The translations under genes were made by a program, and so were the position numbers. The notes under the pieces are model-generated. The model was not told where the DNA came from. It saw only the letters and a program-made list of their open reading frames with translations, and did not search any database. Below are positions 17,700 to 26,912 of a stretch of DNA of 64,000 bases, one piece after another. This DNA comes from Bacteroidaceae bacterium (GTDB lineage Bacteria; Bacteroidota; Bacteroidia; Bacteroidales; Bacteroidaceae), in assembly GCA_017940185.1 (NCBI GenBank), contig JAGAZE010000027.1, forward strand, positions 1 to 64,000, read 5' to 3'. Positions within the stretch are counted from its first letter, which is position 1. Each line of letters begins with the position of its first letter.

Positions 17700-18212
17700 C
17701 TAGTTGGCGTATCCCAGTTTCTGGAGCACCTCGTTGGAGATGTCGATCTTTGGCGAACCGAAGATGATGGCCGTGTCGCTGGCGCGGTCGATGACGAGCG
17801 CATAGCCGCGCAACTCCGATATCTCCTTCACGGCGGTGTATATCTCCTCCTGGATAGGCGTCATCAGACTCTCGCGCTTCTTGAACAACTCACCTTCCGG
17901 ACCGAAGTATTTGCGTTTCAGGTCGCTAGCCTTCTTCTCCAGCTGCATTATCTCTTCCTGAGCAGCCTTCTTTGCCTCAGCAGAAAGGAAAAGGGCCTCG
18001 TTCTGGAAGTTCTTATACTTCGTGCTAGCCTCAGTGTTGAGGGCTTCCACTTCTGCCTGCCACTTCTTCGACACCTGGTTGAGCTGCTCGTTGGCACGCT
18101 CGTAGGCGGGAATGTTTTTCAGCACATATTCCATGTCGATGAGGGCAAACTTCTGTGCCGACGCGCCGACGGCAAGAGCCAGCAGCGCTATGAGGGTGAT
18201 CAACTTTTTCAT
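17700..18212 (-). CDS. Skp/OmpH family periplasmic chaperone (first copy)
   Basis: The 170-residue protein has a signal peptide ending GASAQ, then KFALIDMEYVLKNIPAYERA, nearly the family consensus. A long coiled coil (about 45-125) and the terminal GYALVIDRASDTAIIFGSPK...VLQKLGY segment follow. It starts 32 bases after bamA ends, so bamA and this gene are almost certainly co-transcribed, as in many bacteria where skp follows bamA. It should act in the periplasm on nascent barrel proteins. Confidence 0.9.
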   Translation of the reverse strand: MKKLITLIALLALAVGASAQKFALIDMEYVLKNIPAYERANEQLNQVSKKWQAEVEALNTEASTKYKNFQNEALFLSAEAKKAAQEEIMQLEKKASDLKRKYFGPEGELFKKRESLMTPIQEEIYTAVKEISELRGYALVIDRASDTAIIFGSPKIDISNEVLQKLGYAN

Positions 18213-18244
18213 AAACTGTAGTATGGATTGATGGTTGGTTGTAA

Positions 18245-20896
18245 TTATATCTCTTGTCCGATGATAAAGTGGAACTGGCTGCCTCCTTTTCGGTTGCTTC
18301 GTCCGTTGTTCACTCTGTCGAAGCCGTAGGCCCAGTCTATGCCCAGCATGCCCACTATGGGAAGAAACAGACGCACACCTATACCGGCAGAACGCTTCAA
18401 ATCAAACGGGTTAAACTTCTTGGTGTCGTACCAAGCGTTGCCCGCTTCAAGGAATGCCAAGCCGTAGATGGTGGTGTTGCCAAGCATGAACGGATAGCGC
18501 AGTTCCAGTGCCAGACGTTCGTAGGCATACGCCGTGTAGAGCATACCACCCGTAGCATTCAGCGAAATGTCGCCATTCTCGTAGCCGCGCAGGCCGACAG
18601 TCTCCTCAGAGTAGCCCGTGCTGTAGCCAGACATGCCGTCGCCACCAACGTAGAAGGTCTCAAAAGGAGAACGTTTGTGGCGGTTGTAGGAACCAAGCAG
18701 ACCAAACTCCACGCGCGTGGCCAACACAAAACACTTCTGAGCATTTGTCAACGCAGTATACGTGCGAGCCTTAAACTTCCACTTGTGGTATTCTATCCAC
18801 TGATATTTCTCGCTCATCTCGCTGTTGTAGCTCGGCGAGTTGGGATCAGAACCCAACTTAGCATAGTCTTTCTTAATGAGTGACGACCATGGCGGCGTGA
18901 TAGTGAGCGAGGCACTGAACTCCGAACCGCGACGAGGAAACATCTGGTTGTCAGTAGATATGCGACTTAAGCCAATGTTCAGATTCAGATTGTTGGCAGT
19001 TCCGTTGGTTACCATCAGATTCTGCCAGTTTTTCATCATATAGCGAGTGTAGCCCAGCGAGAGCGACAGCGTAAAGTAGTCGTCTGGCCAGCGCAGACGC
19101 TTACCCCAACCAATGTTGAAACCCAACATCTCTATATACTTGTCTGGGTCGTAGTAGTTTTCGTAGTTGTTGTAGTACCCGTTGCCGTAGCCGTAGCCGC
19201 CATAGTAGGTATTGTAGTAGTTTTGCAGCGCGGCATTGTCGTAGAAGTTGCTCGACACATCGGTCTGCTTAGAGTAGGAGGCACCGATGGAGAACTGTAT
19301 GGGGCGCTTGCCGCCAAACCATCCCGTGGCATACTGGAAGTTGTAGGAGTGGTAGTAGCTGGCGTTGGTCTGAGCGCCGAGCGACAGCTGCTCGCCATCG
19401 CCGATGGGCATAAAGCGGCGGTGCTCGCGCTTAGGATGGAAAAGGTTGGTGAGCGAGAAGTTATTGAGCTTCAGGCCTATGCGACCTATCACGCCAGTCT
19501 GTCCCCAACCGAAACTCACCTCTATCTGGTCGTTCGATTTCTGTTCCAGATTCCAGTTGATGTCCACTGTGCCGTCCTCGGGATTGGAGCGCACGTCGGG
19601 GCTGCACTGCTCTGGGTCGAAGTGACCCATGGAGGCCAGTTCGCGTGCCGAACGCATGAGCGCCTCCTTGGAGAAAAGGTCGCCAGGCTTCACACGCAGC
19701 TCGCGACGCACCACATTCTCATACAACTGATCGTTGCCGTTGATACGCACCTTGTTGATGCGCGCCTGAGTGCCCTCCTGGATGCGCATCTCCAAGTCGA
19801 CGCTGTCGCCAACGATATTGATTTCAGTAGGCTGAAGGTTGTAGAACAAGTAGCCGTTGTTCCAATAGTTGTTGCCCACGGCATCCTCGTCTTCTGACAA
19901 ACGCTTGTCGAGCAGACGCTGATTGTACACATCGCCCTTCTTCATGCCCAGCACTTGGCTGAGGTATTGCGTGTTGAACACGGTGTTGCCCACCCAGGTG
20001 ATGTTGCGTATGTAGTATTTCTTGCCTTCGTCCACCTTCACGTTGATATTCACGTGCCTGTCGTCTACGTCCCACACGCTGTCGGAGAGAATCACAGCAT
20101 CACGATAGCCCAATTCGTTGTATTTGTCAATGAGGTGTTGCTTGTCTTCCTTCCAGCGTTGTGGGGTGTATTTCTTCTTTTTCAGGAAGTTACCCAACTT
20201 GCCTGCTTCGTGCATGTTCTTGAATGTTCCTTTGCGTATGAGGTTTCCCTTTATGCGCTCATCGCTGAGGTAGTCGTTGCCGTCGATGGTGATGGTGCGC
20301 ACCTTGCGCTTTTGGTTCTTGTTCACTTCCACATCGAGTATCACTTGGTTGTTGGCAGTGATGTCGTCGCGCTGGCGTATGCTGATTTCGGCGTTGGTAA
20401 ATCCCTTGTCGTCGAAGTATTTTTTTGCCAATGTCTTTGCGCGGTCGATGGTGTTGGGCGTTATCTGTCCGCCTTTCAGCAGGCCCAGCTTGTTTTCCAT
20501 GTCGGTGATTTCCGATTTGCGCAGGCCTATATAGTTAATGGTGGAGATGCGCGGTCGCGATGTGAGGTGAATAGTGAGATATGCGTTGTCGCCGATGATG
20601 GAGTCAGCCGTAATCGACACTTGCGAGAAGAGTCCGTGCTTCCAGTAGCGTTTCACGGCGGCCGTAACTTCGCTGCCCGGCAGTGTGATGATTTGTCCCA
20701 CGGTGAGTCCTGATATGCTGGTAAGCATAATGTCTTCGTATCCCTGCACGCCTTCCACGTTGAGAGCTGCTATGCGGCACGTGCGCGGAGTGCCCGCATA
20801 TACCATGTCGGGCTTCACGATAACCTGCTGTGCCTCGCTGCTGAGAGCCATGAGCAGGAGTGGTAGGGTGTATAGGGCTTTGCGTATGCTGTTCAT
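18245..20896 (-). CDS. bamA: Outer-membrane protein assembly factor BamA
   Basis: BamA inserts beta-barrel proteins into the outer membrane. The start at 20896 gives 883 residues with a signal peptide ([23 protein letters not shown]); the longer frame to 21067 runs through uppS. Five POTRA repeats occupy about the first 430 residues (for example [38 protein letters not shown]). The barrel ends with [20 protein letters not shown] and the closing [10 protein letters not shown] striking Tyr/Gly/Asn-rich insertion lies around residues 553-585 in the barrel. The start overlaps the uppS stop by four bases, showing coupling. Confidence 0.95.
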   Translation of the reverse strand: MNSIRKALYTLPLLLMALSSEAQQVIVKPDMVYAGTPRTCRIAALNVEGVQGYEDIMLTSISGLTVGQIITLPGSEVTAAVKRYWKHGLFSQVSITADSIIGDNAYLTIHLTSRPRISTINYIGLRKSEITDMENKLGLLKGGQITPNTIDRAKTLAKKYFDDKGFTNAEISIRQRDDITANNQVILDVEVNKNQKRKVRTITIDGNDYLSDERIKGNLIRKGTFKNMHEAGKLGNFLKKKKYTPQRWKEDKQHLIDKYNELGYRDAVILSDSVWDVDDRHVNINVKVDEGKKYYIRNITWVGNTVFNTQYLSQVLGMKKGDVYNQRLLDKRLSEDEDAVGNNYWNNGYLFYNLQPTEINIVGDSVDLEMRIQEGTQARINKVRINGNDQLYENVVRRELRVKPGDLFSKEALMRSARELASMGHFDPEQCSPDVRSNPEDGTVDINWNLEQKSNDQIEVSFGWGQTGVIGRIGLKLNNFSLTNLFHPKREHRRFMPIGDGEQLSLGAQTNASYYHSYNFQYATGWFGGKRPIQFSIGASYSKQTDVSSNFYDNAALQNYYNTYYGGYGYGNGYYNNYENYYDPDKYIEMLGFNIGWGKRLRWPDDYFTLSLSLGYTRYMMKNWQNLMVTNGTANNLNLNIGLSRISTDNQMFPRRGSEFSASLTITPPWSSLIKKDYAKLGSDPNSPSYNSEMSEKYQWIEYHKWKFKARTYTALTNAQKCFVLATRVEFGLLGSYNRHKRSPFETFYVGGDGMSGYSTGYSEETVGLRGYENGDISLNATGGMLYTAYAYERLALELRYPFMLGNTTIYGLAFLEAGNAWYDTKKFNPFDLKRSAGIGVRLFLPIVGMLGIDWAYGFDRVNNGRSNRKGGSQFHFIIGQEI

Positions 20897-21693
20897 TGTT
20901 GGTTGTGTTTGTCTTCGTTGTGCTGGGCTTCCATTATTTGTTCGCCTGTCTTGCCGTAGCGTCGCTGGCGCGACTGGTAGTCGGCTATGGCTTTGTGCAG
21001 GTCGGCGTCGCTGAAGTCGGGCCAATAGGTGTCGCAGAAGTATAGTTCGGCGTAGGCTATCTGCCACAGCAGGTAGTTGCTAATGCGCTGTTCTCCTCCG
21101 GTGCGTATGAGCAGGTCGGGGTCGGGCATGAATGCGGTTTGCAGGTGTCGGCTTATATAGTCTTCCGTGATGTCGTCGGGGCATATGCCGTCTCTGCGTT
21201 CCTCAGCGAGCGATTGCCGAGGGCCTTTCTGCCTGTCGTGCACTTCCTGTACGATATCGCGCACGGCTTGTGTTATCTCCCATCGGCTGGAGTAGCTCAG
21301 TGCCACCACCATGGTCATGGCATCGTTGGCGGCGGTATGCTCTTCAGTTTCGCGCAGTTTCTGCCGCACGTTGTCGGGCAGGCGGCGCGTGTCGCCTATC
21401 ACGCGGAAGCGCACATTGTTTTTCATGAATATCTCGTCTTCCAGCGAGGTGAGCACCAGGCCCATCAGGGCGCTTATCTCTGCCTCGGGACGGTTCCAGT
21501 TTTCGGTGGAAAAGGTGTAGAGGGTGAGATATTTTACTCCCAGTCGCACGCATTCCGATGTGATGCGTCGCACGGTGTCTACACCGGCCGCATGCCCTTG
21601 GCTGCGGTCGAGTCCGCGTTGGCGGGCCCAGCGACCATTGCCGTCCATGATGATGGCTATGTGCTGTGGTATGTTGGCGTGTGGGTCAGTCAT
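20893..21693 (-). CDS. uppS: Undecaprenyl diphosphate synthase (UppS/IspU)
   Basis: This cytoplasmic cis-prenyltransferase adds isoprene units from IPP to farnesyl diphosphate to make the C55 lipid carrier. The 266 residues include the catalytic Asp17 in [12 protein letters not shown], the [13 protein letters not shown] segment and the C-terminal [19 protein letters not shown] motif. It is slightly long because of a C-terminal extension ([14 protein letters not shown]). It overlaps both neighbours, eight bases with the barrel gene upstream and four with bamA downstream, so all three are translationally linked. Confidence 0.96.
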   Translation of the reverse strand: MTDPHANIPQHIAIIMDGNGRWARQRGLDRSQGHAAGVDTVRRITSECVRLGVKYLTLYTFSTENWNRPEAEISALMGLVLTSLEDEIFMKNNVRFRVIGDTRRLPDNVRQKLRETEEHTAANDAMTMVVALSYSSRWEITQAVRDIVQEVHDRQKGPRQSLAEERRDGICPDDITEDYISRHLQTAFMPDPDLLIRTGGEQRISNYLLWQIAYAELYFCDTYWPDFSDADLHKAIADYQSRQRRYGKTGEQIMEAQHNEDKHNQQ

Positions 21694-22372
21694 TGTCGTT
21701 GTGGCAGGTGCGGCACTTGGCCATGAAACTGTAGGTGAAGGTGACGAACAGCGTGGAGTAACTGTCGGAGTTTTTGAAGAGTCCTGTGCTCTTGATGGTG
21801 TAGGGGTCTTGTTGTCCGTCGAGCTTGTCGCTTAGCGAGAAGTGCATGGCCCATTCCACGCCGAGATTGGTGCGTTCGCCCATCTTGTATTTCACTCCCA
21901 GGCCTATCGGCACGTTGGCGGTAAACACGTCCTTTTCTTCTCCTGCGGCATAGGTGGCGCCCAGTCCGCCGAAGACGAAGGGGGTGAGGCGCTTGGCACC
22001 ACGATAGTCTTTGCCAGTGCCATATGGCCAGAAGTTGTATTCGTAGGTGATGCTAAGGTCTACCAGTGTGTTGTCGAAGCGGTAGCCTTCTGTGGGAATG
22101 TCGGGGTAGTAGGTGTCTTCGTCTGCTGCCTCGCCCTTCATCTTGCCGTAGCTCAGGTTGGCTTTCAGTCCCATGTAGGGGTTGAGTATGCGTCGCATGA
22201 GCAGTGTGGCGGAGGGCTGAAAGTGGCTGGTCAGCGAACTGTTGAAGTCGCCCAGATAGTTCATGCCACCTATTCCGGCCCCTATTTCCATGCGGTATTC
22301 GGGATCGCTCTGGCTTCGTGCCGTGGTGGCAGTGAGTGCCGCGAGGGCGATGATCAGCAGGCGTAGCTTCAT
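21686..22372 (-). CDS. DUF6089-like outer-membrane barrel protein
   Basis: The real start is ATG 22372, giving 228 residues with a signal peptide ([21 protein letters not shown]); the open frame extends upstream but without coding character. The mature protein shows barrel-type alternation ([48 protein letters not shown]) and ends near an aromatic strand ([12 protein letters not shown]) before a short Cys-containing tail (CRTCHNDND). The position directly before uppS-bamA is typical of the DUF6089 barrel family in Bacteroidales. The function is not established; an envelope assembly role is inferred from context. Confidence 0.75.
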   Translation of the reverse strand: MKLRLLIIALAALTATTARSQSDPEYRMEIGAGIGGMNYLGDFNSSLTSHFQPSATLLMRRILNPYMGLKANLSYGKMKGEAADEDTYYPDIPTEGYRFDNTLVDLSITYEYNFWPYGTGKDYRGAKRLTPFVFGGLGATYAAGEEKDVFTANVPIGLGVKYKMGERTNLGVEWAMHFSLSDKLDGQQDPYTIKSTGLFKNSDSYSTLFVTFTYSFMAKCRTCHNDND

Positions 22373-22424
22373 GACGTGTGTTGGTGCTTGGACGATGGTG
22401 GATGGGTTGCTGAGAGTCGCTGTG

Positions 22425-22449
22425 CTACAGCGACATACGCTACGAGACG
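22425..22449 (+). repeat. 25-base hairpin repeat, copy 2
   Basis: Exact reverse complement of the element at 5784-5808, with the same 8-bp stem and 3-base loop. It lies between the DUF6242-like lipoprotein gene and the barrel gene at 22372. Confidence 0.75.
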
Positions 22450-22476
22450 ATAGGACGCGAGGTGTTGGTGTGTGGC

Positions 22477-23907
22477 TTATCTGAATTCCTTCTGATGTTC
22501 GGTCCATGCCATGCGGTTGAGGCGCCCTTTCCATATCTGTCCGCTCTGTCCGCAGATAAGCCAAATGTAGTTGTTGTAGTCGGTGGTGAGCGCAAAGACG
22601 GTGTGGCTGCACTCCATGTCGGTAGGCATGTTGATGCGTGTGTCTTTGTGCCACGATATGCCGCCGTCGATGCTGCGATAGAAGTTGGTCAGCGCTCTTG
22701 TCTGTGTGTTGCCCATGGGTGTGCCTCCCAGTGCCAGGATGTCGGTGCCGTAGGCTATGGTGCTTATGTTGTAGAGTCGTGGCAGCCGATAGATGGGGCC
22801 CTGTCCGGTGTAGTGCATCCATGTGGTTCCGGCAGTGACCTCGGCGCTGCCCGTCATGCGTGCCCACAGCGTGGCGCAGGTGTCGGCGGGGTAGGTTTCG
22901 GGGGCACGGTTGCCCACTATCACTATGCGCCCGGCATCGTCGGTGGTGCGCAGGGGAATGTGTGTGGCAGTGATGTGGCTTGTGGGCAGAAAGACGGCAT
23001 CGTCGTCAAGTGCCTCTGTGCTCCAGCTGGTGTAGTTGCCGGGCTGTGTGGTGCGCACTATGCCGCCTTGTGTGGCGAGAGCGTAGAGATATTGGTTATC
23101 GGTGGCTATGAGTGTGGCCAGGCTGTTGGTGTTGTAGGTGCGGGTGGCGGCTGTGGCATAGTCGTCGTTGCTTTCCACTACGTAGAGGTTGCCCTGCTGG
23201 TCGTTGAGGTGTGGTTTGCCTTGGTGTACGAGCAGTGTCTGCCAAGCCTGTTCGGGCAGATTGGTTGCCACTGAGTGCCATGCTGTGGCATCGTCGGCGC
23301 TGGTGGCATAGAGTGTTGTTGTTTGTCCGTCGGTGCCGGCCAGGAATATGGTGTGTCCGTTGCTAGCTGCCTTCATGCCCTTAAGTGCTGCGAAGGTGTT
23401 GTTGGTGGCTTGCTTGCGCCAGTGAAACATGTCACCGTCTTGTTGGTGCTTCACTATGCGCACGGTATAGACGCGGTAGTAGTCGCCCGAGGTGGTGAAT
23501 ACATACAGTTCGCGTGGCACCGAGAAGTCGAGCGAATCGGTGGAAGAGTGGTAGAGCAGTTTCTCTTCGGTGAGCGAGCGCCATAGGGCGTAGCAGTTGT
23601 TTTTGGTGGCGAGCTCCACCACAACGTGTTCGATGTCTGTGCTGGCTGGCAGCGAGTCGACATTGTATATCTCGTTGTTGACGTTGTCGATGTAGATGGG
23701 CACTTTCGGTCCGTCTACATAGGCTCTGAACACGCTGTCTTCGCCTTGCGAGTTGGTGGTGTGCACGTAGGCATTCATCTGCTGCAGCACGAAGGAGATC
23801 ACGGCGGTATCGTCGTAGTCGGCATACTTTTCGTCATCGTTCAGACATGAGCCGAGGATGAAGAGCAGTGTCAGCGCGAGGAGGGTAGTGATATGTAGAT
23901 GTTTCAT
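22477..23907 (-). CDS. DUF6242-like surface or periplasmic lipoprotein
   Basis: The start at 23907 gives 476 residues with a lipoprotein signal peptide (lipobox ILGSC, Cys21). A first beta domain (about 25-150) with the phrase VPRELYVFTTSGDYYRVYTV is followed by repeated short beta units of a propeller (for example LAGTDGQTTTLYATSADD, YRSIDGGISWHKDTRI, WLICGQSGQIWKGRL), including BNR/Asp-box-like turns. This two-part layout fits the DUF6242 lipoproteins of Bacteroidales. The role is unknown, perhaps glycan binding or a scaffold. It has a good promoter at 23940-23968 and could drive the envelope block downstream. Confidence 0.7.
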   Translation of the reverse strand: MKHLHITTLLALTLLFILGSCLNDDEKYADYDDTAVISFVLQQMNAYVHTTNSQGEDSVFRAYVDGPKVPIYIDNVNNEIYNVDSLPASTDIEHVVVELATKNNCYALWRSLTEEKLLYHSSTDSLDFSVPRELYVFTTSGDYYRVYTVRIVKHQQDGDMFHWRKQATNNTFAALKGMKAASNGHTIFLAGTDGQTTTLYATSADDATAWHSVATNLPEQAWQTLLVHQGKPHLNDQQGNLYVVESNDDYATAATRTYNTNSLATLIATDNQYLYALATQGGIVRTTQPGNYTSWSTEALDDDAVFLPTSHITATHIPLRTTDDAGRIVIVGNRAPETYPADTCATLWARMTGSAEVTAGTTWMHYTGQGPIYRLPRLYNISTIAYGTDILALGGTPMGNTQTRALTNFYRSIDGGISWHKDTRINMPTDMECSHTVFALTTDYNNYIWLICGQSGQIWKGRLNRMAWTEHQKEFR

Positions 23908-23939
23908 TGCGTTGTGATAGTCGAGTTTCATTCAATCTG

Positions 23940-23968
23940 CAAAGATAGAGCTTTTCCAAACAAGCCAA
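23940..23968 (-). promoter_or_regulatory. Promoter of the DUF6242-like lipoprotein gene
   Basis: Minus-strand TTG (23966-23968), 18 bases, then TATCTTTG (23940-23947), a full TAnnTTTG match. The start codon lies 33 bases downstream. Confidence 0.65.
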
Positions 23969-24185
23969 CGCGTTTTTTCTGTTTTATTGCTTTTGTATAT
24001 GGTATAGGCGGTTGTTTTTAAGTATTGTTTACGTTTTCATCCTTCTCTTTAACGATTGTTGAGAGTGTTTCCAACAGGTTCAGTGTGCGCTGGCCATCCG
24101 TCAATCGTTGCCTCTCAGCGAGGCAATATCGTTGTTTTTGGTCAGCTGTTGTAGAATGATTGGTGTGCAAAGTGGTTGAGATTGC

Positions 24186-24232
24186 ACGACAAAAGCAGCC
24201 GTCTGGCTAGGCCAGACGGCTGCTTTTGTCGT
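24186..24232 (-). terminator. pckA terminator
   Basis: A perfect 22-bp inverted repeat (24186-24207 with 24211-24232) with a 3-base loop lies 20 bases after the pckA stop. The stem contains runs of A and T, so it could work in both directions. Confidence 0.9.
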
Positions 24233-24252
24233 CGTTGTGGTCTATGTGGGTG

Positions 24253-25869
24253 TTATTCCACGGTAGGACCTGCGCTTACCAGTACCTTACCTGCCTCGTT
24301 GCCTTCGTACTTTACGAAGTTTTTCACGAAGCGTGTGGCGAGGTCTTTTGCCTTTGTCTCCCACTCGGAGGCTTCGGCGTAGGTGTCGCGTGGATCAAGA
24401 ATGGCGGGGTCTACGCCGGGCAGCTCAGTGGGCACTTCCAGATTGAACATCGGTATCTTCTTGGTTGGTGCACTATTGATGCTTCCGTCGAGTATGGCGT
24501 CGATGATTCCGCGAGTGTCTTTGATGCTGATGCGCTTGCCAGTGCCGTTCCATCCGGTGTTGACCAGGTAGGCCTTGGCTCCGCTCTGCTCCATGCGCTT
24601 CACCAGTTCTTCAGCATACTTGGTGGGATGCAGTTCGAGGAAGGCTTGTCCGAAGCATGCCGAGAAGGTGGGTGTGGGCTCGGTGATGCCGCGCTCGGTG
24701 CCTGCCAGCTTGGCGGTGAAGCCCGAGAGGAAGTAGTATTTGGTCTGTTCGGGAGTAAGAATGCTCACGGGTGGCAGCACACCGAAGGCATCGGCAGAGA
24801 GGAAGATTACCTGCTTGGCTGCGGGAGCGTGGCTGATGGGCTTCACAATGTTGTCGATGTGGTAGATGGGATAGCTCACGCGTGTGTTTTCTGTCACACT
24901 CTTGTCGTCGAAGTCTATCTTGCCTTCTGCGTCAACAGTAACGTTTTCGAGCAGTGCGTCGCGACGGATGGCGTTGTAGATGTCGGGTTCGCTCTCTTTG
25001 TCGAGCTTAATCACCTTGGCATAGCATCCGCCCTCAAAGTTGAACACTCCGTTGTCGTCCCATCCGTGCTCGTCGTCGCCTATGAGCTGGCGCTTCGGGT
25101 CAGTGGAAAGGGTGGTCTTGCCTGTGCCGGAGAGACCGAAGAAGATGGCGGTGTTCTCTCCTTGCATGTCGGTGTTGGCCGAGCAGTGCATAGCGGCAAT
25201 GCCCTTCAGGGGCAGGTAGTAGTTCATCATGGAGAACATGCCCTTCTTCATCTCGCCGCCGTACCATGTGTTGATGATTACTTGCTCGCGGCTGGTGACG
25301 TTGAACACTACGGCTGTCTCCGAGTTCAGACCCAGTTCCTTGTAGTTCTCCACCTTTGCCTTTGATGCGTTGTATACGATGAAGTCGGGTTTGAAGTCTT
25401 CCAGTTCCTCTTCTGTGGGGCGTATGAACATGTTTTTGACGAAGTGAGCCTGCCATGCCACCTCCATGATGAAGCGCACTGCCATGCGTGTGTCTTTGTT
25501 GGCACCGCAGAAGCCGTCGACCACGTATAGCTTCTTGCCGCTCAGTTCGTTGATGGCGATGTCTTTCACGGCCTGCCATGTCTTTTCGCTGGCGGGCTTG
25601 TTGTCGTTGGGGTACTCGGGAGTGGTCCACCATACGGTGTCGTGCGAGGTGGCATCGTCTACGATAAACTTATCCTTGGGCGAACGGCCGGTATAGATGC
25701 CTGTCATCACGTTGACAGCACCCAGCTCGGTGAGCTGGCCCTTGTCGAAACCGGTAAGCTCGGGCTTCATCTCTTCTTCGAAGAGCGCCTCATAACTGGG
25801 GTTGTACACTACTTCGGCAACGTTGTGGATGCCGTACTGTGCTAGAATTTCTTTCTGAAACTTTGCCAT
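24253..25869 (-). CDS. pckA: ATP-dependent phosphoenolpyruvate carboxykinase
   Basis: It interconverts oxaloacetate plus ATP and PEP plus CO2. In succinate-forming Bacteroidales it typically fixes CO2 in the fermentative direction. The start at 25869 (MAKFQKEI) gives 538 residues, the usual length; an upstream in-frame extension to 25950 covers the promoter. Motifs are the P-loop [11 protein letters not shown], the preceding [24 protein letters not shown], and RTGRSPKD-type substrate loop [10 protein letters not shown]. It has its own promoter and terminator, so it is monocistronic. Confidence 0.97.
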   Translation of the reverse strand: MAKFQKEILAQYGIHNVAEVVYNPSYEALFEEEMKPELTGFDKGQLTELGAVNVMTGIYTGRSPKDKFIVDDATSHDTVWWTTPEYPNDNKPASEKTWQAVKDIAINELSGKKLYVVDGFCGANKDTRMAVRFIMEVAWQAHFVKNMFIRPTEEELEDFKPDFIVYNASKAKVENYKELGLNSETAVVFNVTSREQVIINTWYGGEMKKGMFSMMNYYLPLKGIAAMHCSANTDMQGENTAIFFGLSGTGKTTLSTDPKRQLIGDDEHGWDDNGVFNFEGGCYAKVIKLDKESEPDIYNAIRRDALLENVTVDAEGKIDFDDKSVTENTRVSYPIYHIDNIVKPISHAPAAKQVIFLSADAFGVLPPVSILTPEQTKYYFLSGFTAKLAGTERGITEPTPTFSACFGQAFLELHPTKYAEELVKRMEQSGAKAYLVNTGWNGTGKRISIKDTRGIIDAILDGSINSAPTKKIPMFNLEVPTELPGVDPAILDPRDTYAEASEWETKAKDLATRFVKNFVKYEGNEAGKVLVSAGPTVE

Positions 25870-25947
25870 GCGTTCTTTTAGTTTAATATGTTGTGTGTGT
25901 ATGTATGTGTCTGATGTTGTGTGTGCAAGGCGTGGCAACACAACGGG

Positions 25948-25977
25948 CAAAAGTAGATATATTGATGCAGACGCACA
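25948..25977 (-). promoter_or_regulatory. pckA promoter
   Basis: Minus-strand TTG-type element (25975-25977), exactly 19 bases, then TACTTTTG (25948-25955). This is the ideal Bacteroidetes spacing. The start codon is 78 bases downstream. Confidence 0.75.
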
Positions 25978-26059
25978 AATTTATGTTGAAGAATTAAATT
26001 GAAGGGCTGCAATGGCCAAATTAATTGGCAATAGTAAATCGCGAAACAGTAAATACCGC

Positions 26060-26067
26060 TACCTTTG
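26060..26067 (+). promoter_or_regulatory. Probable -7 box of upp
   Basis: TACCTTTG matches TAnnTTTG, 30 bases before the ATG at 26098. It lies upstream of the chosen start and supports it. No TTG sits at normal distance. Confidence 0.6.
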
Positions 26068-26097
26068 CAAATTGGAAACAGCCAACAACTTTACGAT

Positions 26098-26757
26098 ATG
26101 GAAATCATCAATCTAAGCGAACAAAATTCAGTTCTCAACCGCTACATGTCTGAAGTGCGCGACCGACACTATCAGAACAATCGTCAGCTCTTCCGCAACA
26201 ACATCCGTCGCATAGGGCAAGTGATGGCATTTGAGATATCCAAACGGCTTGACTATGCTCCTCAGGAGGTGACCACCCCGCTGGGCACGCTCGACATCAG
26301 TCTGCCCACCGACACGCTGTTGCTTGCCACCGTACTGCGTGCAGGACTGCCTTTCCACGAAGGCTTCCTCGATGTGTTCGATCATGCCGACTGCGCCTTT
26401 GTGAGTGCTTACCGCATGTATACCAACCGCGAGCACACCGAAGTGGGCGTGCATGCCGAGTATATGGCTGCGCCAAGTATTGAGGGGCGCACCGTCATCA
26501 TTGCCGACCCCATGCTGGCCACGGGTGGAAGCATGGCAGCGGCCTACGAGGCACTGGCCAAGACCGGGAAGGCCAAGGCAGTGCACATTGCGGCAGTGAT
26601 AGCTACGCCAGAAGGGCTCGACGTGGTGAAGCAGGCACTGCCCGACGAGCAGGCCACTATATGGTGTGCTGCCATCGACCCGGGAATGAACGAGCATAAG
26701 TATATCGTGCCGGGCTTTGGCGATGCCGGCGACCTGTGTTACGGCGGAAAACTCTGA
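26098..26757 (+). CDS. upp: Uracil phosphoribosyltransferase
   Basis: It salvages uracil with PRPP to UMP in the cytoplasm. The start at 26098 (MEIINLSEQN) gives 219 residues; an in-frame ATG at 26065 would place the -7 box inside the gene. Motifs are LLATVLRAGLPFHEGF and the PRPP loop VIIADPMLATGGSMAAA, and the C-terminal PGFGDAGDLCYGG seals uracil binding in the family. It stands alone, divergent from pckA and convergent with the reductase gene. Confidence 0.96.
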   Translation: MEIINLSEQNSVLNRYMSEVRDRHYQNNRQLFRNNIRRIGQVMAFEISKRLDYAPQEVTTPLGTLDISLPTDTLLLATVLRAGLPFHEGFLDVFDHADCAFVSAYRMYTNREHTEVGVHAEYMAAPSIEGRTVIIADPMLATGGSMAAAYEALAKTGKAKAVHIAAVIATPEGLDVVKQALPDEQATIWCAAIDPGMNEHKYIVPGFGDAGDLCYGGKL

Positions 26758-26822
26758 CCGCAAAGAACAACAGCACCCCTACCCTACCCTGCTGCTACTG
26801 CCACGGCAACGCGCCGATATGG

Positions 26823-26861
26823 CAGACGGGCAACACTTGCTTCTGCAGTGTTGCCCGTCTG
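26823..26861. terminator. Hairpin between convergent upp and reductase genes
   Basis: Perfect 15-bp inverted repeat (26823-26837 with 26847-26861) with a 9-base loop. It is very stable but lacks a clean T-run on either strand. The position between two convergent stop codons suggests a shared terminator. Confidence 0.7.
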
Positions 26862-26912
26862 TGTTGCCTGTGCCGTCTCCCAATCTGTGGAGGTGAGGCT
26901 CCCGATGGAGTG

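Larger units (their letters stand above)
23908..24252. other. Intergenic region between pckA and the lipoprotein gene
   Basis: No gene is supported. It holds the promoter of the lipoprotein gene (23940-23968) and the pckA terminator (24186-24232). Between them lies a small perfect hairpin TTGCCTC-TCAGC-GAGGCAA near 24110-24130. No tRNA or SRP RNA feature was recognised. Confidence 0.6.

Noticed and set aside
24100-24140. SRP or 6S RNA in the pckA-lipoprotein gap
   Set aside because: Only a 7-bp hairpin is visible; the conserved loop sequences of these RNAs are absent.
24226-25365. 379-codon plus-strand ORF
   Set aside because: Antisense to pckA, which has all catalytic motifs and its own promoter and terminator.
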